DNA of 64,000 nt from the NCBI RefSeq assembly GCF_000807675.2, contig NZ_CP019962.1, positions 1,860,001-1,924,000 on the forward strand, written 5' to 3'. The position numbers and the translations under genes are program-made. The notes beneath the pieces were generated by a model, which saw only the letters and a program-made list of their open reading frames with translations, searched no databases and was not told the origin of the DNA. Positions 16,550 to 24,876 of the stretch are shown piece after piece (within the stretch, counting starts at the first letter, position 1; each line of letters opens with the position of its first letter). The DNA comes from Eubacterium limosum (lineage in GTDB: Bacteria; Bacillota; Clostridia; Eubacteriales; Eubacteriaceae).

Positions 16550-16622
16550 TTCACATTATGTCAATAACATCCTCCATTAACTTATAATCGCAGTAAAGCA
16601 GTAGAAAGGAAGCAATCAAAAA

Positions 16623-19133
16623 ATGGAAAAACAAAGGTCAGAAAAATCGTTTTTTAAAAAATGGCTGCCCTGGATCGTGATCCTCGGCGTGATCATTATT
16701 CCCCTTATGTACAGTTTCTTCTATCTGGATGCCTTCTGGGACCCGTACTCAAGGCTGGATACCCTGCCGGTGGCAGTGGTCAATCAGGACAAAGGTGCGG
16801 CCATTGACGGTAAATCGCGCAATCTCGGAAAGGAAATGTGGGATGAGCTGGAAAAGGACGGCACCCTGAAATTCGTGTTAACCGATGAGGAAGACGCTGT
16901 TAAGGGAACAGAGGGCAGCCAGTATTACGCCCTGATTCGTATACCCGAGAACTTCTCCTCCGCTATTGCCTCTGCCGGCACCCAGAACAAACGTGAGGCA
17001 GAAATTTATTACTCACCCAATGAAAAAAGGAATTATCTGGCCAGCCAGATTCTCAGCAAGGCAGTGCTGGAGGTTGAAAAATCAACACGGGCCAATGTGG
17101 ACAAGGAGCTGGTGGCCCAGCTCAGCGGGAAGCTTTACGAGGTGCCCGGACAGCTGGAAACTTTACAGGATGGTCTTGGACAGCTGGGAGATGGCGCGAA
17201 AGCGCTGAGTGACGGCACCGGCACCCTGGCCAATGGCACTGGTACCCTTTTAGGCGGTGCGTCAGCCCTGAACGACGGCGCGGGCGCCCTGGCGAACGGT
17301 GCCTCTGCCCTGGCCGATGGTACCCGCAGTCTGGCTCAGGGCGCCCAGAGCCTGCAGGACGGTGCCAATACCCTGGCCGATGGCACAGCAGCGCTGAAAA
17401 ACGGTACCTCTGACCTGGCAGACGGCGCGTCAGCACTGGCGGGCGGTACAGGTACCCTGAACCAGGGGGCAGGAGACCTGGCTGCCGGAACCGGCGAATT
17501 CAGTACAAAGGTCAGGGAGTATCAGCAGGGTGAGCAGAAAGCTAAATCCGGCGCAGATCAGGTTGCAGCGGGCGCTGCTTCACTGAGCGACGGGATTGTC
17601 CAGCTTTCAGACGGACTGAATTTGCTGAGCCAGAAGGTCAATGCCAGCATGACAGGTCTGGACAGCGGTGTGGGGCAGCTTCAGACCGGATTCGGGGGGT
17701 ATCAGGACGGCGTGGATCAGCTGATATCAAACTCCAGTCAGATGGTGGATGGCATTGTGGCGGCAGCTCAAAATGATCCAGACCTGCTAAACAATCCATA
17801 TTTTAAAGCGCTTTACGATCAGGCAGCGGCAACAGATCCAAGCCAGATCGCTGCCTTACAGGCGGGCGGTAAGGCGGTGGGCGACGGTCTCGATACCCTC
17901 TCTGCCGGGATCAAAGAAGGGCAGGCAGCCCTTAACGACCCACAGCAGGGGATTCCAGCCCTCATTGCCGGAGCCCAGAAAGCCCAGACGGGCTCACAGG
18001 ATCTGGCGGCGGGCAGCAGCAGCCTGAAGCAGGGGATGGATGGCCTTGACGCCGCGACTGGCCAACTGGTTGGCGGTGCAGACACGCTGAACAGCGGGGC
18101 GAATAGGGTAGCCGCCGGGGCCAGCCAGGCCGACAGTGGCGCCAAAAGCGTTGACGCCGGCGCAGGAAAAATTAACGCGGCAGCCGGACAGGTCAGTGAC
18201 GGCGCCGGAGCCCTGGCAGACGGCACAGCCCAGGCCAGCGATGGCGTCAATCAGGTAAATGCAGGCGCCCAGGCTTTGGATTCGGGCGCGTCTGCACTGA
18301 GTGACGGCACCACCACCCTCGTGGGCGGCGCTCAGGAATTTGGGACTGGTGTTGTCAAGCTGCGGGATGGCTCTCTTCAGCTCAGGGACGGCCTGCAAAC
18401 CGCTAAGACAGGCGTGGATGACAACCTGACCGACGTCCGGGATCAGCTGGCGCCCCTGAGCGGCCTGGACAGCTACGCAGCAGACCCAGTCAATGTCAAT
18501 ACAGACGCCATTGACCCGGTACCGAATTATGGAACGGCCTTTGCGCCTTACTTCCTCTCCCTATCCTTATGGGTCGGCGCGCTGATTATTTTCTTTGGCA
18601 TTTATCTGGACGCGGACGAGAAATTCCAGCTCCTGTCCAGACGCTCAGACAAACGCATTATCCGGAGCTTTTCCTATCTTGTGATCGGGCTCATGCAGGC
18701 AGTGCTTCTGGCCCTTGTGCTTCAGTTCGGGCTGGGGCTTCAGATTAACCATCCGCTGGCCTTCTATCTGGCCTGTTGTCTGGTATCCATGGTCTTTATC
18801 GCCATTGTCCAGTTCCTGATCGTCTTTTTAAAGGACGTAGGAAAATTTCTGGCCATTGCGCTGCTGATTCTTCAGCTGACCTCCTGCGGCGGGACCTTCC
18901 CAATGGAGACGGTACCGAAGTTTTTTAACATTCTGTACCCATTTATGCCCATGACCTATTCTGTCGGGTTGTTTAAGGACACCATCAGCGGAACCGGCGC
19001 TATGGGGATTGATAAGAACAGTCTGGTGCTTATGGGCATTCTGATTGTGATTATGCTGCTTACCGTTTTATTCACTTATTTTCAGAACAGGGGACGGGCA
19101 CGCAGCGCCGCGGAGATAACGGATCAACCATAA
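16623..19133 (+). CDS. YhgE/Pip-type ABC-2-like membrane protein with heptad repeats
   Basis: This 836-residue protein has the YhgE/Pip layout. One N-terminal membrane helix (about residues 15-35) is followed by a conserved outside domain with LPVAVVNQDKGA near 55 and a long, Ala/Gly-rich extracellular stalk. At the C-terminus are about five membrane helices of the ABC-2 type, with LTSCGGTFPMETVP near 755. The stalk contains 15 unbroken L-x-x-G-[AT]-x-x heptads (17184-17498) and about 20 more (18003-18422). Relatives include phage-infection proteins and ESX/type VII-linked or export factors, so it may be a phage receptor or an envelope export component. The upstream TetR gene is a typical partner. 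A strong terminator follows. Confidence 0.88.
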   Translation: MEKQRSEKSFFKKWLPWIVILGVIIIPLMYSFFYLDAFWDPYSRLDTLPVAVVNQDKGAAIDGKSRNLGKEMWDELEKDGTLKFVLTDEEDAVKGTEGSQYYALIRIPENFSSAIASAGTQNKREAEIYYSPNEKRNYLASQILSKAVLEVEKSTRANVDKELVAQLSGKLYEVPGQLETLQDGLGQLGDGAKALSDGTGTLANGTGTLLGGASALNDGAGALANGASALADGTRSLAQGAQSLQDGANTLADGTAALKNGTSDLADGASALAGGTGTLNQGAGDLAAGTGEFSTKVREYQQGEQKAKSGADQVAAGAASLSDGIVQLSDGLNLLSQKVNASMTGLDSGVGQLQTGFGGYQDGVDQLISNSSQMVDGIVAAAQNDPDLLNNPYFKALYDQAAATDPSQIAALQAGGKAVGDGLDTLSAGIKEGQAALNDPQQGIPALIAGAQKAQTGSQDLAAGSSSLKQGMDGLDAATGQLVGGADTLNSGANRVAAGASQADSGAKSVDAGAGKINAAAGQVSDGAGALADGTAQASDGVNQVNAGAQALDSGASALSDGTTTLVGGAQEFGTGVVKLRDGSLQLRDGLQTAKTGVDDNLTDVRDQLAPLSGLDSYAADPVNVNTDAIDPVPNYGTAFAPYFLSLSLWVGALIIFFGIYLDADEKFQLLSRRSDKRIIRSFSYLVIGLMQAVLLALVLQFGLGLQINHPLAFYLACCLVSMVFIAIVQFLIVFLKDVGKFLAIALLILQLTSCGGTFPMETVPKFFNILYPFMPMTYSVGLFKDTISGTGAMGIDKNSLVLMGILIVIMLLTVLFTYFQNRGRARSAAEITDQP
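17184..17498 (+). repeat. Fifteen tandem 21-bp (heptad) coding repeats
   Basis: Exactly 15 in-frame 21-base units encode heptads of the form L-x-x-G-[A/T]-x-x without interruption, beginning at residue 188 of the YhgE-like protein. The DNA units are degenerate but share a CTGgccgaTGGtacc-like core, so slippage between units could change stalk length. Confidence 0.85.
18003..18422 (+). repeat. Second block of about 20 heptad coding repeats
   Basis: Twenty consecutive 21-base units keep the same heptad register (Leu/Val/Ile/Ala-x-x-Gly-x-x-x), with more variation at the first position than in the first block. The block ends just before the membrane-proximal region. Confidence 0.75.
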
Positions 19134-19139
19134 AATTAA

Positions 19140-19175
19140 GGCCACAGCTGAAATTTGCTGTGGCCTTTGTATTTT
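19140..19175 (+). terminator. Terminator after YhgE-like gene
   Basis: GGCCACAGC (19140-19148) pairs perfectly with GCTGTGGCC (19157-19165) and is followed by TTTGTATTTT. Confidence 0.88.
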
Positions 19176-19177
19176 CA

Positions 19178-19206
19178 TTGACATTTGGATACTTTTAACA
19201 TAAAAT
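19178..19206 (+). promoter_or_regulatory. Promoter of the MarR gene
   Basis: TTGACA at 19178-19183 and TAAAAT at 19201-19206 are separated by 17 bases. Two GATAC motifs (about 19188 and 19217) flank the -10 region and may be part of an autoregulatory site. Confidence 0.75.
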
Positions 19207-19241
19207 GAATTTAAAAAGATACAATATTTAAGAGGTAAATC

Positions 19242-19712
19242 ATGAATGATGAACAAAGAGATACTTTGAACACCTTTTTTGTCGATACCTTCAATAAGAT
19301 CCTATCGTTGGAAGAACAGACCCTTTTAAAAAGCAGCATTGAAAATCTTTCTGTCAAGGAATTACATATTATAGAAGCAGTCAGTATTTTACAGAGAGAC
19401 AAGAAAAACACGATGACGGAAATAGCCGCGCAGGTCGGGATTACAGTCGGCGCCCTGACCACAGCGGTGAATGTGTTGGTCAAAAAAGAGTATCTGTCCC
19501 GCAGGCGTTCCGAAAAAGACCGCAGGGTGGTACGGATTTATTTAACCGAAAAAGGCATGCGCGCCGAGATGCATCACCGGATATTCCATGAGAATATGGT
19601 CTCAAATGTCGGCGAGGTCCTGACAGAGGAGGGGCTGGAAAACTTAATAATTGCTTTAAAACAGCTCACTTCCTTTTTTAACGGACAGCTGGAGGATTTG
19701 AAAGAAAAATAA
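19242..19712 (+). CDS. MarR family transcriptional regulator
   Basis: This 156-residue protein has the MarR winged helix in its centre: LSVKELHIIEAVSIL, then MTEIAAQVGITVGALTTAVNVLVKKEYL, then the wing with RRSEKDRRVVRIYLTEKG (about residues 75-110). The sequence is reminiscent of FabT, the fatty-acid synthesis repressor of Firmicutes, but no fab genes are nearby, so the target is open. It is a single-gene unit with its own promoter (19178) and terminator (19716). Confidence 0.9.
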   Translation: MNDEQRDTLNTFFVDTFNKILSLEEQTLLKSSIENLSVKELHIIEAVSILQRDKKNTMTEIAAQVGITVGALTTAVNVLVKKEYLSRRRSEKDRRVVRIYLTEKGMRAEMHHRIFHENMVSNVGEVLTEEGLENLIIALKQLTSFFNGQLEDLKEK

Positions 19713-19715
19713 GCG

Positions 19716-19742
19716 GAAAAGCCCCTTTTGGGGCTTTTCTTA
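19716..19742 (+). terminator. Terminator after the MarR gene
   Basis: GAAAAGCCCC and GGGGCTTTTC form a perfect ten-pair stem around TTTT, followed by TT. The stem-internal A/U bases make it usable on both strands. Confidence 0.85.
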
Positions 19743-19852
19743 ATGTTTTGTTCATTATTCAGTTACAAAACATTACATAATGTTAGGAATTTATTTAGGA
19801 AAGGAAATTTGAAATCTGTTAGAATAAAGAGAACCGTGCGAGGAGGTGACCT

Positions 19853-20557
19853 ATGGCCGAAAATAGTGACCATATGGCAATTCGGGAGATGCCCAGAGAT
19901 GAGCGTCCCCGTGAAAAACTGATAAAACACGGTGTCCAAAGTCTCAGTAATGCAGAGCTGATCGGCATTATCATTCAGACAGGATGCCAGGACGCGACTG
20001 CGGTGGAGCTTGGCCAGCGAATTCTGAGGGCCTTTGACAATGATCTCTCAGCCTTTTTTGGCATGAGTATCGAGGAGCTTGACCGCAATGTGCTGCTAAA
20101 AGGTATTGGCCCTGCAAAGGCCTGCCAGATAAAGGCTGCCATAGAGCTTGGACGGCGTGTGAATACCCATCCGCCCGAACAGCCGAAAATCGGTTCGCCA
20201 AAGGATGTGGCCGCGCTGCTGACAGACGAGCTGCGTTACCTGAAGCAGGAGCACTTTATGGTTCTGCTGCTGGACAACAAGAATAAAGTCATTAAGACAG
20301 AAACTATTTCTATCGGGACCATCAACGCGTCCCTGGTGCATCCGAGAGAGGTGTTTGTAAAAGCCATCCGGCAGCACGCCGCTGCGGTCATTCTGGCCCA
20401 TAACCATCCATCAGGTGATCCGAAGCCAAGCGCGGAGGACAGGGCCATTACCAAACGCCTGCTGGAATCGGGCGATCTGCTCGGGATTCCTGTTCTCGAT
20501 CATGTGGTGATCGGCGGGGCAGACTATGTCAGTTTTAAAGAATCCGGCTATATCTAA
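19853..20557 (+). CDS. radC: RadC family JAB-domain protein
   Basis: This 234-residue protein has the N-terminal helix-hairpin-helix part (about residues 25-95, with LLKGIGPAKACQIKAAIELGRR) and the C-terminal MPN/JAMM metal site AHNHPSGDPKPSAED near residues 182-195. RadC proteins (UPF0758) have been linked to DNA repair or recombination, but their biochemical role is unsettled. The start at 19853 follows a near-perfect AGGAGGTGA. A longer upstream frame (19728) overlaps the MarR terminator and is rejected. Confidence 0.93.
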   Translation: MAENSDHMAIREMPRDERPREKLIKHGVQSLSNAELIGIIIQTGCQDATAVELGQRILRAFDNDLSAFFGMSIEELDRNVLLKGIGPAKACQIKAAIELGRRVNTHPPEQPKIGSPKDVAALLTDELRYLKQEHFMVLLLDNKNKVIKTETISIGTINASLVHPREVFVKAIRQHAAAVILAHNHPSGDPKPSAEDRAITKRLLESGDLLGIPVLDHVVIGGADYVSFKESGYI

Positions 20558-20607
20558 GGTTCTTTTATGTTTTTTGGCATTATTTATGAATTTGTGTTAA
20601 AATTAGA

Positions 20608-20636
20608 TTGATTATTTTCTTGTTTTACAATAAAAT
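20608..20636 (+). promoter_or_regulatory. Promoter before the pseudouridine synthase gene
   Basis: TTGATT (20608-20613) and TAAAAT (20631-20636) are 17 bases apart, 40 bases before the chosen ATG. Confidence 0.6.
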
Positions 20637-20675
20637 AAATAGTTGAGATTGTGAATGCTTGGAAGAGGTGATGTA

Positions 20676-21590
20676 ATGATTATGCCCGAAGAGGGACAGT
20701 TTGTATATCATTATATAGTAGGAGATGTAAAAAGTGCTTCTTTGAAGGACATGCTGACCAATCATTATGATTATTCCAGCCGGCTGCTCAGGCAGCTCAA
20801 GCGGGACGGCAGCATTACTTTAAACGGCAGGGACTGTTGGCTGACCGATCCGGTGCACAGAGGAGACCAGGTGGTCATTACCTTTCCGGAAGAGCGGTTC
20901 GACATTGAGGCCGTTGAGGGACCTTTAGATATCGTTTATGAGGACGACGAGGTGCTTGTGGTCAATAAGGATGCCAATTGTGTGACGCATCCAACCAAAA
21001 GCCACCAGCTGGATACTCTGGCCAACCATGTGGCCTGGTACTGGGAGGAGAGAGGTACTCCCGGAAAAATCCGTTTTGTCAATCGTCTGGACCGGGATAC
21101 TACCGGACTTGTCGTCATCGCGAAGAATAAATATGTGCATCATTATATCCAATCCAGAATGAAGACCGATGCGGTTAAAAAGACTTATATCGCCTTTGTG
21201 AACAATGTTCCGAGGGAGAAGGAAGGCTGCATCCGTGTGCCCATTGGCCGTCCGTCTGAGGACAGCCTGGAAAGAACGGTCATGGAAGATGGCAAGGAGT
21301 CTGTCACACACTTCAGAGTACTGGAAAGCTACAGGAATGCTGCGATGGTGGAGCTGGTACTGGAAACCGGACGCACCCACCAGATCAGAGTCCATTTAAA
21401 ATATATTGGCTGCCCCATCATTGGTGACAGCCTGTACAATCATGATGGGAATCCGAGCTACGGCATGGCCAGACAGGCCCTGCACGCTGCAAAGTTGAAC
21501 TTAACCTTACCCAAAAGCGGTGAGTTGGAACTTTCCGCAGGATTAACTGAAGATTTAGTAACACTTCGAGAAACATTGAGGAAAGAATAA
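20676..21590 (+). CDS. RluA-family RNA pseudouridine synthase
   Basis: The protein (304 residues from the chosen start) has an S4-like N-terminal part (SRLLRQLKRDGSITLNG, GDQVVITFPEE) followed by the RluA catalytic core. The catalytic aspartate lies in RLDRDTTGLVVIAKN near residue 140, and the family motifs ETGRTHQIRVHL and PIIGDSLY follow. It should convert specific uridines of 23S rRNA or tRNA to pseudouridine; which of RluD, RluC or RluA it matches cannot be decided here. The ATG 20676 is spaced six bases from GAGGTG, whereas the ATG at 20655 has no site. Confidence 0.9.
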   Translation: MIMPEEGQFVYHYIVGDVKSASLKDMLTNHYDYSSRLLRQLKRDGSITLNGRDCWLTDPVHRGDQVVITFPEERFDIEAVEGPLDIVYEDDEVLVVNKDANCVTHPTKSHQLDTLANHVAWYWEERGTPGKIRFVNRLDRDTTGLVVIAKNKYVHHYIQSRMKTDAVKKTYIAFVNNVPREKEGCIRVPIGRPSEDSLERTVMEDGKESVTHFRVLESYRNAAMVELVLETGRTHQIRVHLKYIGCPIIGDSLYNHDGNPSYGMARQALHAAKLNLTLPKSGELELSAGLTEDLVTLRETLRKE

Positions 21591-21605
21591 AAAGAAGGTG
21601 GAATT

Positions 21606-23768
21606 ATGAGTAAAGAAGAAGCAAAGAAAGTTGCTCCCAAGGCGCCCAGAAAAGGGCTGCCCAAGAAGAAAAAGAAAAGAATGGCAACCTGGAAAATCGT
21701 CCTGATTGTACTGGCGGTTTTGGTCGTTGCCGGTGTCGTGACAGGCTTTTCAGTCTACGCGGCCAATAGACAGGATATTTCAGATTTTACTTATCAGCAA
21801 AAGGAAAAAACACAGATTTTCTCCTCGGATAATCAGGTTATTGCCGAGATGGCCGCTGAGAACAGGACCTATGTCTCTCTGGACCAGATTCCAAAGGATC
21901 TGCAAAACGGCCTGATCGCAACAGAGGACTCCCGCTTCTATTCGCACCATGGTGTTGACTACTATGGGATTATGCGTTCACTGGTTTCGAATCTGTTCAG
22001 CGGCAACAGTACAGGCCAGGGGGCCAGTACCATTACCCAGCAGCTTGCCAGAGTGCTCTTTGACCTGGACGTTGCCGAACCCGGCTTTATGGATTCTGTC
22101 AACCGTAAGATGAAGGAAATCTCCATTTCAAGACAGCTGGAGGAAAAATATACCAAAGACCAGATTCTTGAAATGTACCTGAATGAATATTACTTTGGTT
22201 CCGCCTCCTATGGTGTGCAGGCAGCCGCTCAGACCTATTTTGGCAAAAATGTCTCTGACCTGAATCTGGCCGAGTCTGCCATGCTGGCAGGTCTGCCTCA
22301 GGCGCCGTCAGCCTATGCGCCCAACGCCAACTTTGAGGCGGCTAAAAACCGCCAGGCCCAGGTACTTGCCCGTATGGTAAAAGAGGGCTACATTACCCAG
22401 GAGCAGGCTGATCAGGCGTCAGCCACAGAAATTACCATTATGCCTTGGTCTGAGGAACAGACCAACGATGACATTAAAGAGGGCTATGGCTCCTTTGTCA
22501 GTGCGGCGCTCCAGGAATACGCCGAGGCTCTCGCGCCAAGCGTGATGAAGGAGAAAGGCGTGGACGAGGAGACTGCTATTAAGCAGATCCGGGAAAATAT
22601 CGCAAACGGCGGTTACCGTGTTTATACAACCATTAACACAGGTTATCAGGATGCGGCTATTTCCGCCATGGAAAACGGACTGGATAATGCCGGATTCAGC
22701 CAGGAAAATGGCGATACTGGCGCCATTGTTACTGTGGATAAGGATGGCGCAGTACTGGGATACTATGCAGGAAATACTGATATTGACATGGCGGACTCAC
22801 CGAGACAGCCTGGTTCTAACATCAAACCGCTCTACTACAGCGGCGCCATTGAAAAGGGTGTGTTCTCACCATCTTCAATTATCAAGGATGAGCCGATCAA
22901 TATTGGCGGCTACTCACCGAAGAATTATGGCGGCGGCTACAGCGGCAATGTCACCATTACCCAGGCCCTCGTCAATTCACTGAATATCCCGGCGGTTAAG
23001 GTCTTTAATACCTTTGGCATTGAAAATGCCATCGACTGGATGAAAACGCTGGGAATTACAACATTCGTTAACCCAGGAGATTTGGACACTGGCGCGGACG
23101 ACTATAATCTTGCCACAGCACTGGGTGGGATGACGAATGGGATTAAGCCTATCGAAATGGCCGCTGCTTTCAATTGCTTTAACGACGGCGGTGTTTATAA
23201 TGAGCCTTACAAGATTGTTAAGGTTGAGCAGACCAACGGCAAGCAGGTCTTTGATAAGAGCCAGCTTGGTTTGACTTCCAGAAAGGTTATGTCTGAGGAT
23301 ACGGCCAGCTCCATGTGGGGTATCCTGCAGCAGGTTGTCACCAGCGGTACCGGCGGACGTGCGGCCCAGGCTTATCCGACAGCGGGTAAGACAGGGACAA
23401 CGGACAACGAGGAAGATTTATGGTTCACCGGTATGACCGGGAACATTACGACCTCGGTGTGGGTCGGTAACCTTGAGCATGACCCGGTCGGCACAGGGAG
23501 TTATATCCCGGCAGGTATCTACGGCTCCTATGTCCGGTCACTGATCAACAATGACCTGGTCACTGAGTTTGCAGCGCCCTCTGAGTCTACACAGACAACG
23601 CCTATAACCACACCGACGCCGGCTGCGACACCGACGCCGACACCGGAAGCGACAGCAGCTCCAACGCCAGAACCAACAGTAGAGGCAGAACCGACACCGC
23701 AACCAACGTCTACACCGACACCGGTAACACCAGATGATGATGAGAAACCTTCCACTGAGGAAGAATAA
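21606..23768 (+). CDS. Class A penicillin-binding protein (PBP1A type)
   Basis: This 720-residue bifunctional peptidoglycan synthase has a Lys-rich cytoplasmic N-terminus and a single membrane helix (about residues 30-55). The glycosyltransferase 51 domain follows (ATEDSRFYSHHGVDYYGI near 98, then QGASTITQQLAR near 137). The transpeptidase domain has its serine in PGSNIKPLYY near 402 (S-x-x-K), NSLN near 457 and AGKTGTTDNEEDLW near 595. It ends in a low-complexity tail rich in Thr, Pro, Ala and Glu. It lies between the pseudouridine synthase and cupin genes in one direction and likely shares a transcript. Confidence 0.94.
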   Translation: MSKEEAKKVAPKAPRKGLPKKKKKRMATWKIVLIVLAVLVVAGVVTGFSVYAANRQDISDFTYQQKEKTQIFSSDNQVIAEMAAENRTYVSLDQIPKDLQNGLIATEDSRFYSHHGVDYYGIMRSLVSNLFSGNSTGQGASTITQQLARVLFDLDVAEPGFMDSVNRKMKEISISRQLEEKYTKDQILEMYLNEYYFGSASYGVQAAAQTYFGKNVSDLNLAESAMLAGLPQAPSAYAPNANFEAAKNRQAQVLARMVKEGYITQEQADQASATEITIMPWSEEQTNDDIKEGYGSFVSAALQEYAEALAPSVMKEKGVDEETAIKQIRENIANGGYRVYTTINTGYQDAAISAMENGLDNAGFSQENGDTGAIVTVDKDGAVLGYYAGNTDIDMADSPRQPGSNIKPLYYSGAIEKGVFSPSSIIKDEPINIGGYSPKNYGGGYSGNVTITQALVNSLNIPAVKVFNTFGIENAIDWMKTLGITTFVNPGDLDTGADDYNLATALGGMTNGIKPIEMAAAFNCFNDGGVYNEPYKIVKVEQTNGKQVFDKSQLGLTSRKVMSEDTASSMWGILQQVVTSGTGGRAAQAYPTAGKTGTTDNEEDLWFTGMTGNITTSVWVGNLEHDPVGTGSYIPAGIYGSYVRSLINNDLVTEFAAPSESTQTTPITTPTPAATPTPTPEATAAPTPEPTVEAEPTPQPTSTPTPVTPDDDEKPSTEEE

Positions 23769-23781
23769 TTGAGGTGTCAAA

Positions 23782-24144
23782 ATGCTGATCAAAAATAAAG
23801 AACATACCATTGATGATAAGTTTGAAATGCGCGGAGGAAATGGAACGATCCACATCAAGCATGTTGTGGATCAGGACATCCTCTGTGATAAGGGAAGATT
23901 ATATGCGCAGATTACCGTAGAGCCAGGTTGCTCCATCGGTAGTCACGAGCATGTGAACGAAAAAGAAATATTTTACATCCTGAGCGGTCAGGCCCAGGTA
24001 ACGGACAACGGCGTAAAGCGGACATTGAATCCCGGGGACGTTCTGGTAACAGGACACGAAAGCTCCCACGCGGTTGAAAACACCGGAGCCGTGAATCTTG
24101 AAATGATGGCGCTGATCCTTTACGGAGATGAGAAGCATGAATAA
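23782..24144 (+). CDS. Cupin-domain protein
   Basis: This 120-residue single-domain cupin has both conserved motifs: GSHEHVNEKEIFYILSG (about residues 54-70, with the two His and a Glu that bind metal) and NPGDVLVTGHESSHAVEN (about 84-100). It could be a sugar isomerase, a dioxygenase-like or a binding protein; the substrate cannot be told from the sequence. Its stop overlaps the nth start, so the two are coupled in expression. Confidence 0.82.
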   Translation: MLIKNKEHTIDDKFEMRGGNGTIHIKHVVDQDILCDKGRLYAQITVEPGCSIGSHEHVNEKEIFYILSGQAQVTDNGVKRTLNPGDVLVTGHESSHAVENTGAVNLEMMALILYGDEKHE

Positions 24145-24778
24145 AGAAAATCGAAAAAAAGTGTTGGAGGAGCTTGAAAAGCTCTACGGCGGAGAAAAAT
24201 GCGGGCTGGATTTTACCAGCCCTTTTGAATTGCTGATCGCAACCATGCTGTCTGCCCAGTGTACGGACGTGCGGGTAAATATTGTAACCGGCGAGCTGTT
24301 CAAAGAGTACAATACCCCGGAAAAGCTGCTGACCTTAAATGAGGGAGAGCTCAGGGAAAAAATCAAATCCTGCGGTCTTTCCAACACAAAGGCGAAGAAC
24401 ATCCTTCTGACCTGCCACATGCTGCTCTCAGAATACGACGGTGTTGTGCCCGAGACCATGGAGGAGCTTATAAAGCTTCCAGGTGTTGGACGGAAAACCG
24501 CCAATGTGGTTATGAGCAACGCTTTTGACGTACCAGCCATTGCGGTGGATACGCATGTGTTCCGGGTATCCCGGCGTATCGGGCTGGCAAAGGGAAACAA
24601 TGTTCTCCAGGTCGAGAAAGAGCTGATGAAAAATATTCCCAGAGACTACTGGTCCCGGGCGCACCACTGGCTGATCTGGCACGGAAGGCGGCTGTGTACG
24701 GCCAGAAACCCCAAGTGTGAGAGCTGCGCGATCAATCCTTACTGTGACGATTATAAAAAGCGAAACAAGAAAAAATAA
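24137..24778 (+). CDS. nth: Endonuclease III
   Basis: Nth is a base-excision-repair glycosylase/AP lyase for oxidised pyrimidines. The 213-residue protein has the helix-hairpin-helix LPGVGRKTANVV (about residues 113-124, containing the catalytic Lys), the catalytic Asp in VDTHVFRVSRRIG, and a C-terminal [4Fe-4S] loop with C-x6-C-x2-C-x5-C spacing. The ATG 24137 is nine bases from GGAG, while an ATG at 24128 directly abuts it. The start lies inside the end of the cupin gene. Confidence 0.95.
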   Translation: MNKENRKKVLEELEKLYGGEKCGLDFTSPFELLIATMLSAQCTDVRVNIVTGELFKEYNTPEKLLTLNEGELREKIKSCGLSNTKAKNILLTCHMLLSEYDGVVPETMEELIKLPGVGRKTANVVMSNAFDVPAIAVDTHVFRVSRRIGLAKGNNVLQVEKELMKNIPRDYWSRAHHWLIWHGRRLCTARNPKCESCAINPYCDDYKKRNKKK

Positions 24779-24806
24779 AAAATTGTATACAAAACCCAGA
24801 TATTCC

Positions 24807-24835
24807 TTGATATTTTCTCTGGGATATATTAAAAT
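24807..24835 (+). promoter_or_regulatory. Promoter of the liv operon
   Basis: TTGATA (24807-24812) and TAAAAT (24830-24835) are 17 bases apart, ending 41 bases before the livJ start. Confidence 0.7.
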
Positions 24836-24876
24836 GAGTAAAAGTTTAAAATTATTTTTCACAGGAGGAAGAGAAA

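Noticed and set aside
23528-23755. A Gly/Val-rich minus-strand frame opposite the PBP tail
   Set aside because: It is the complement of the Thr/Pro low-complexity tail of the PBP gene.
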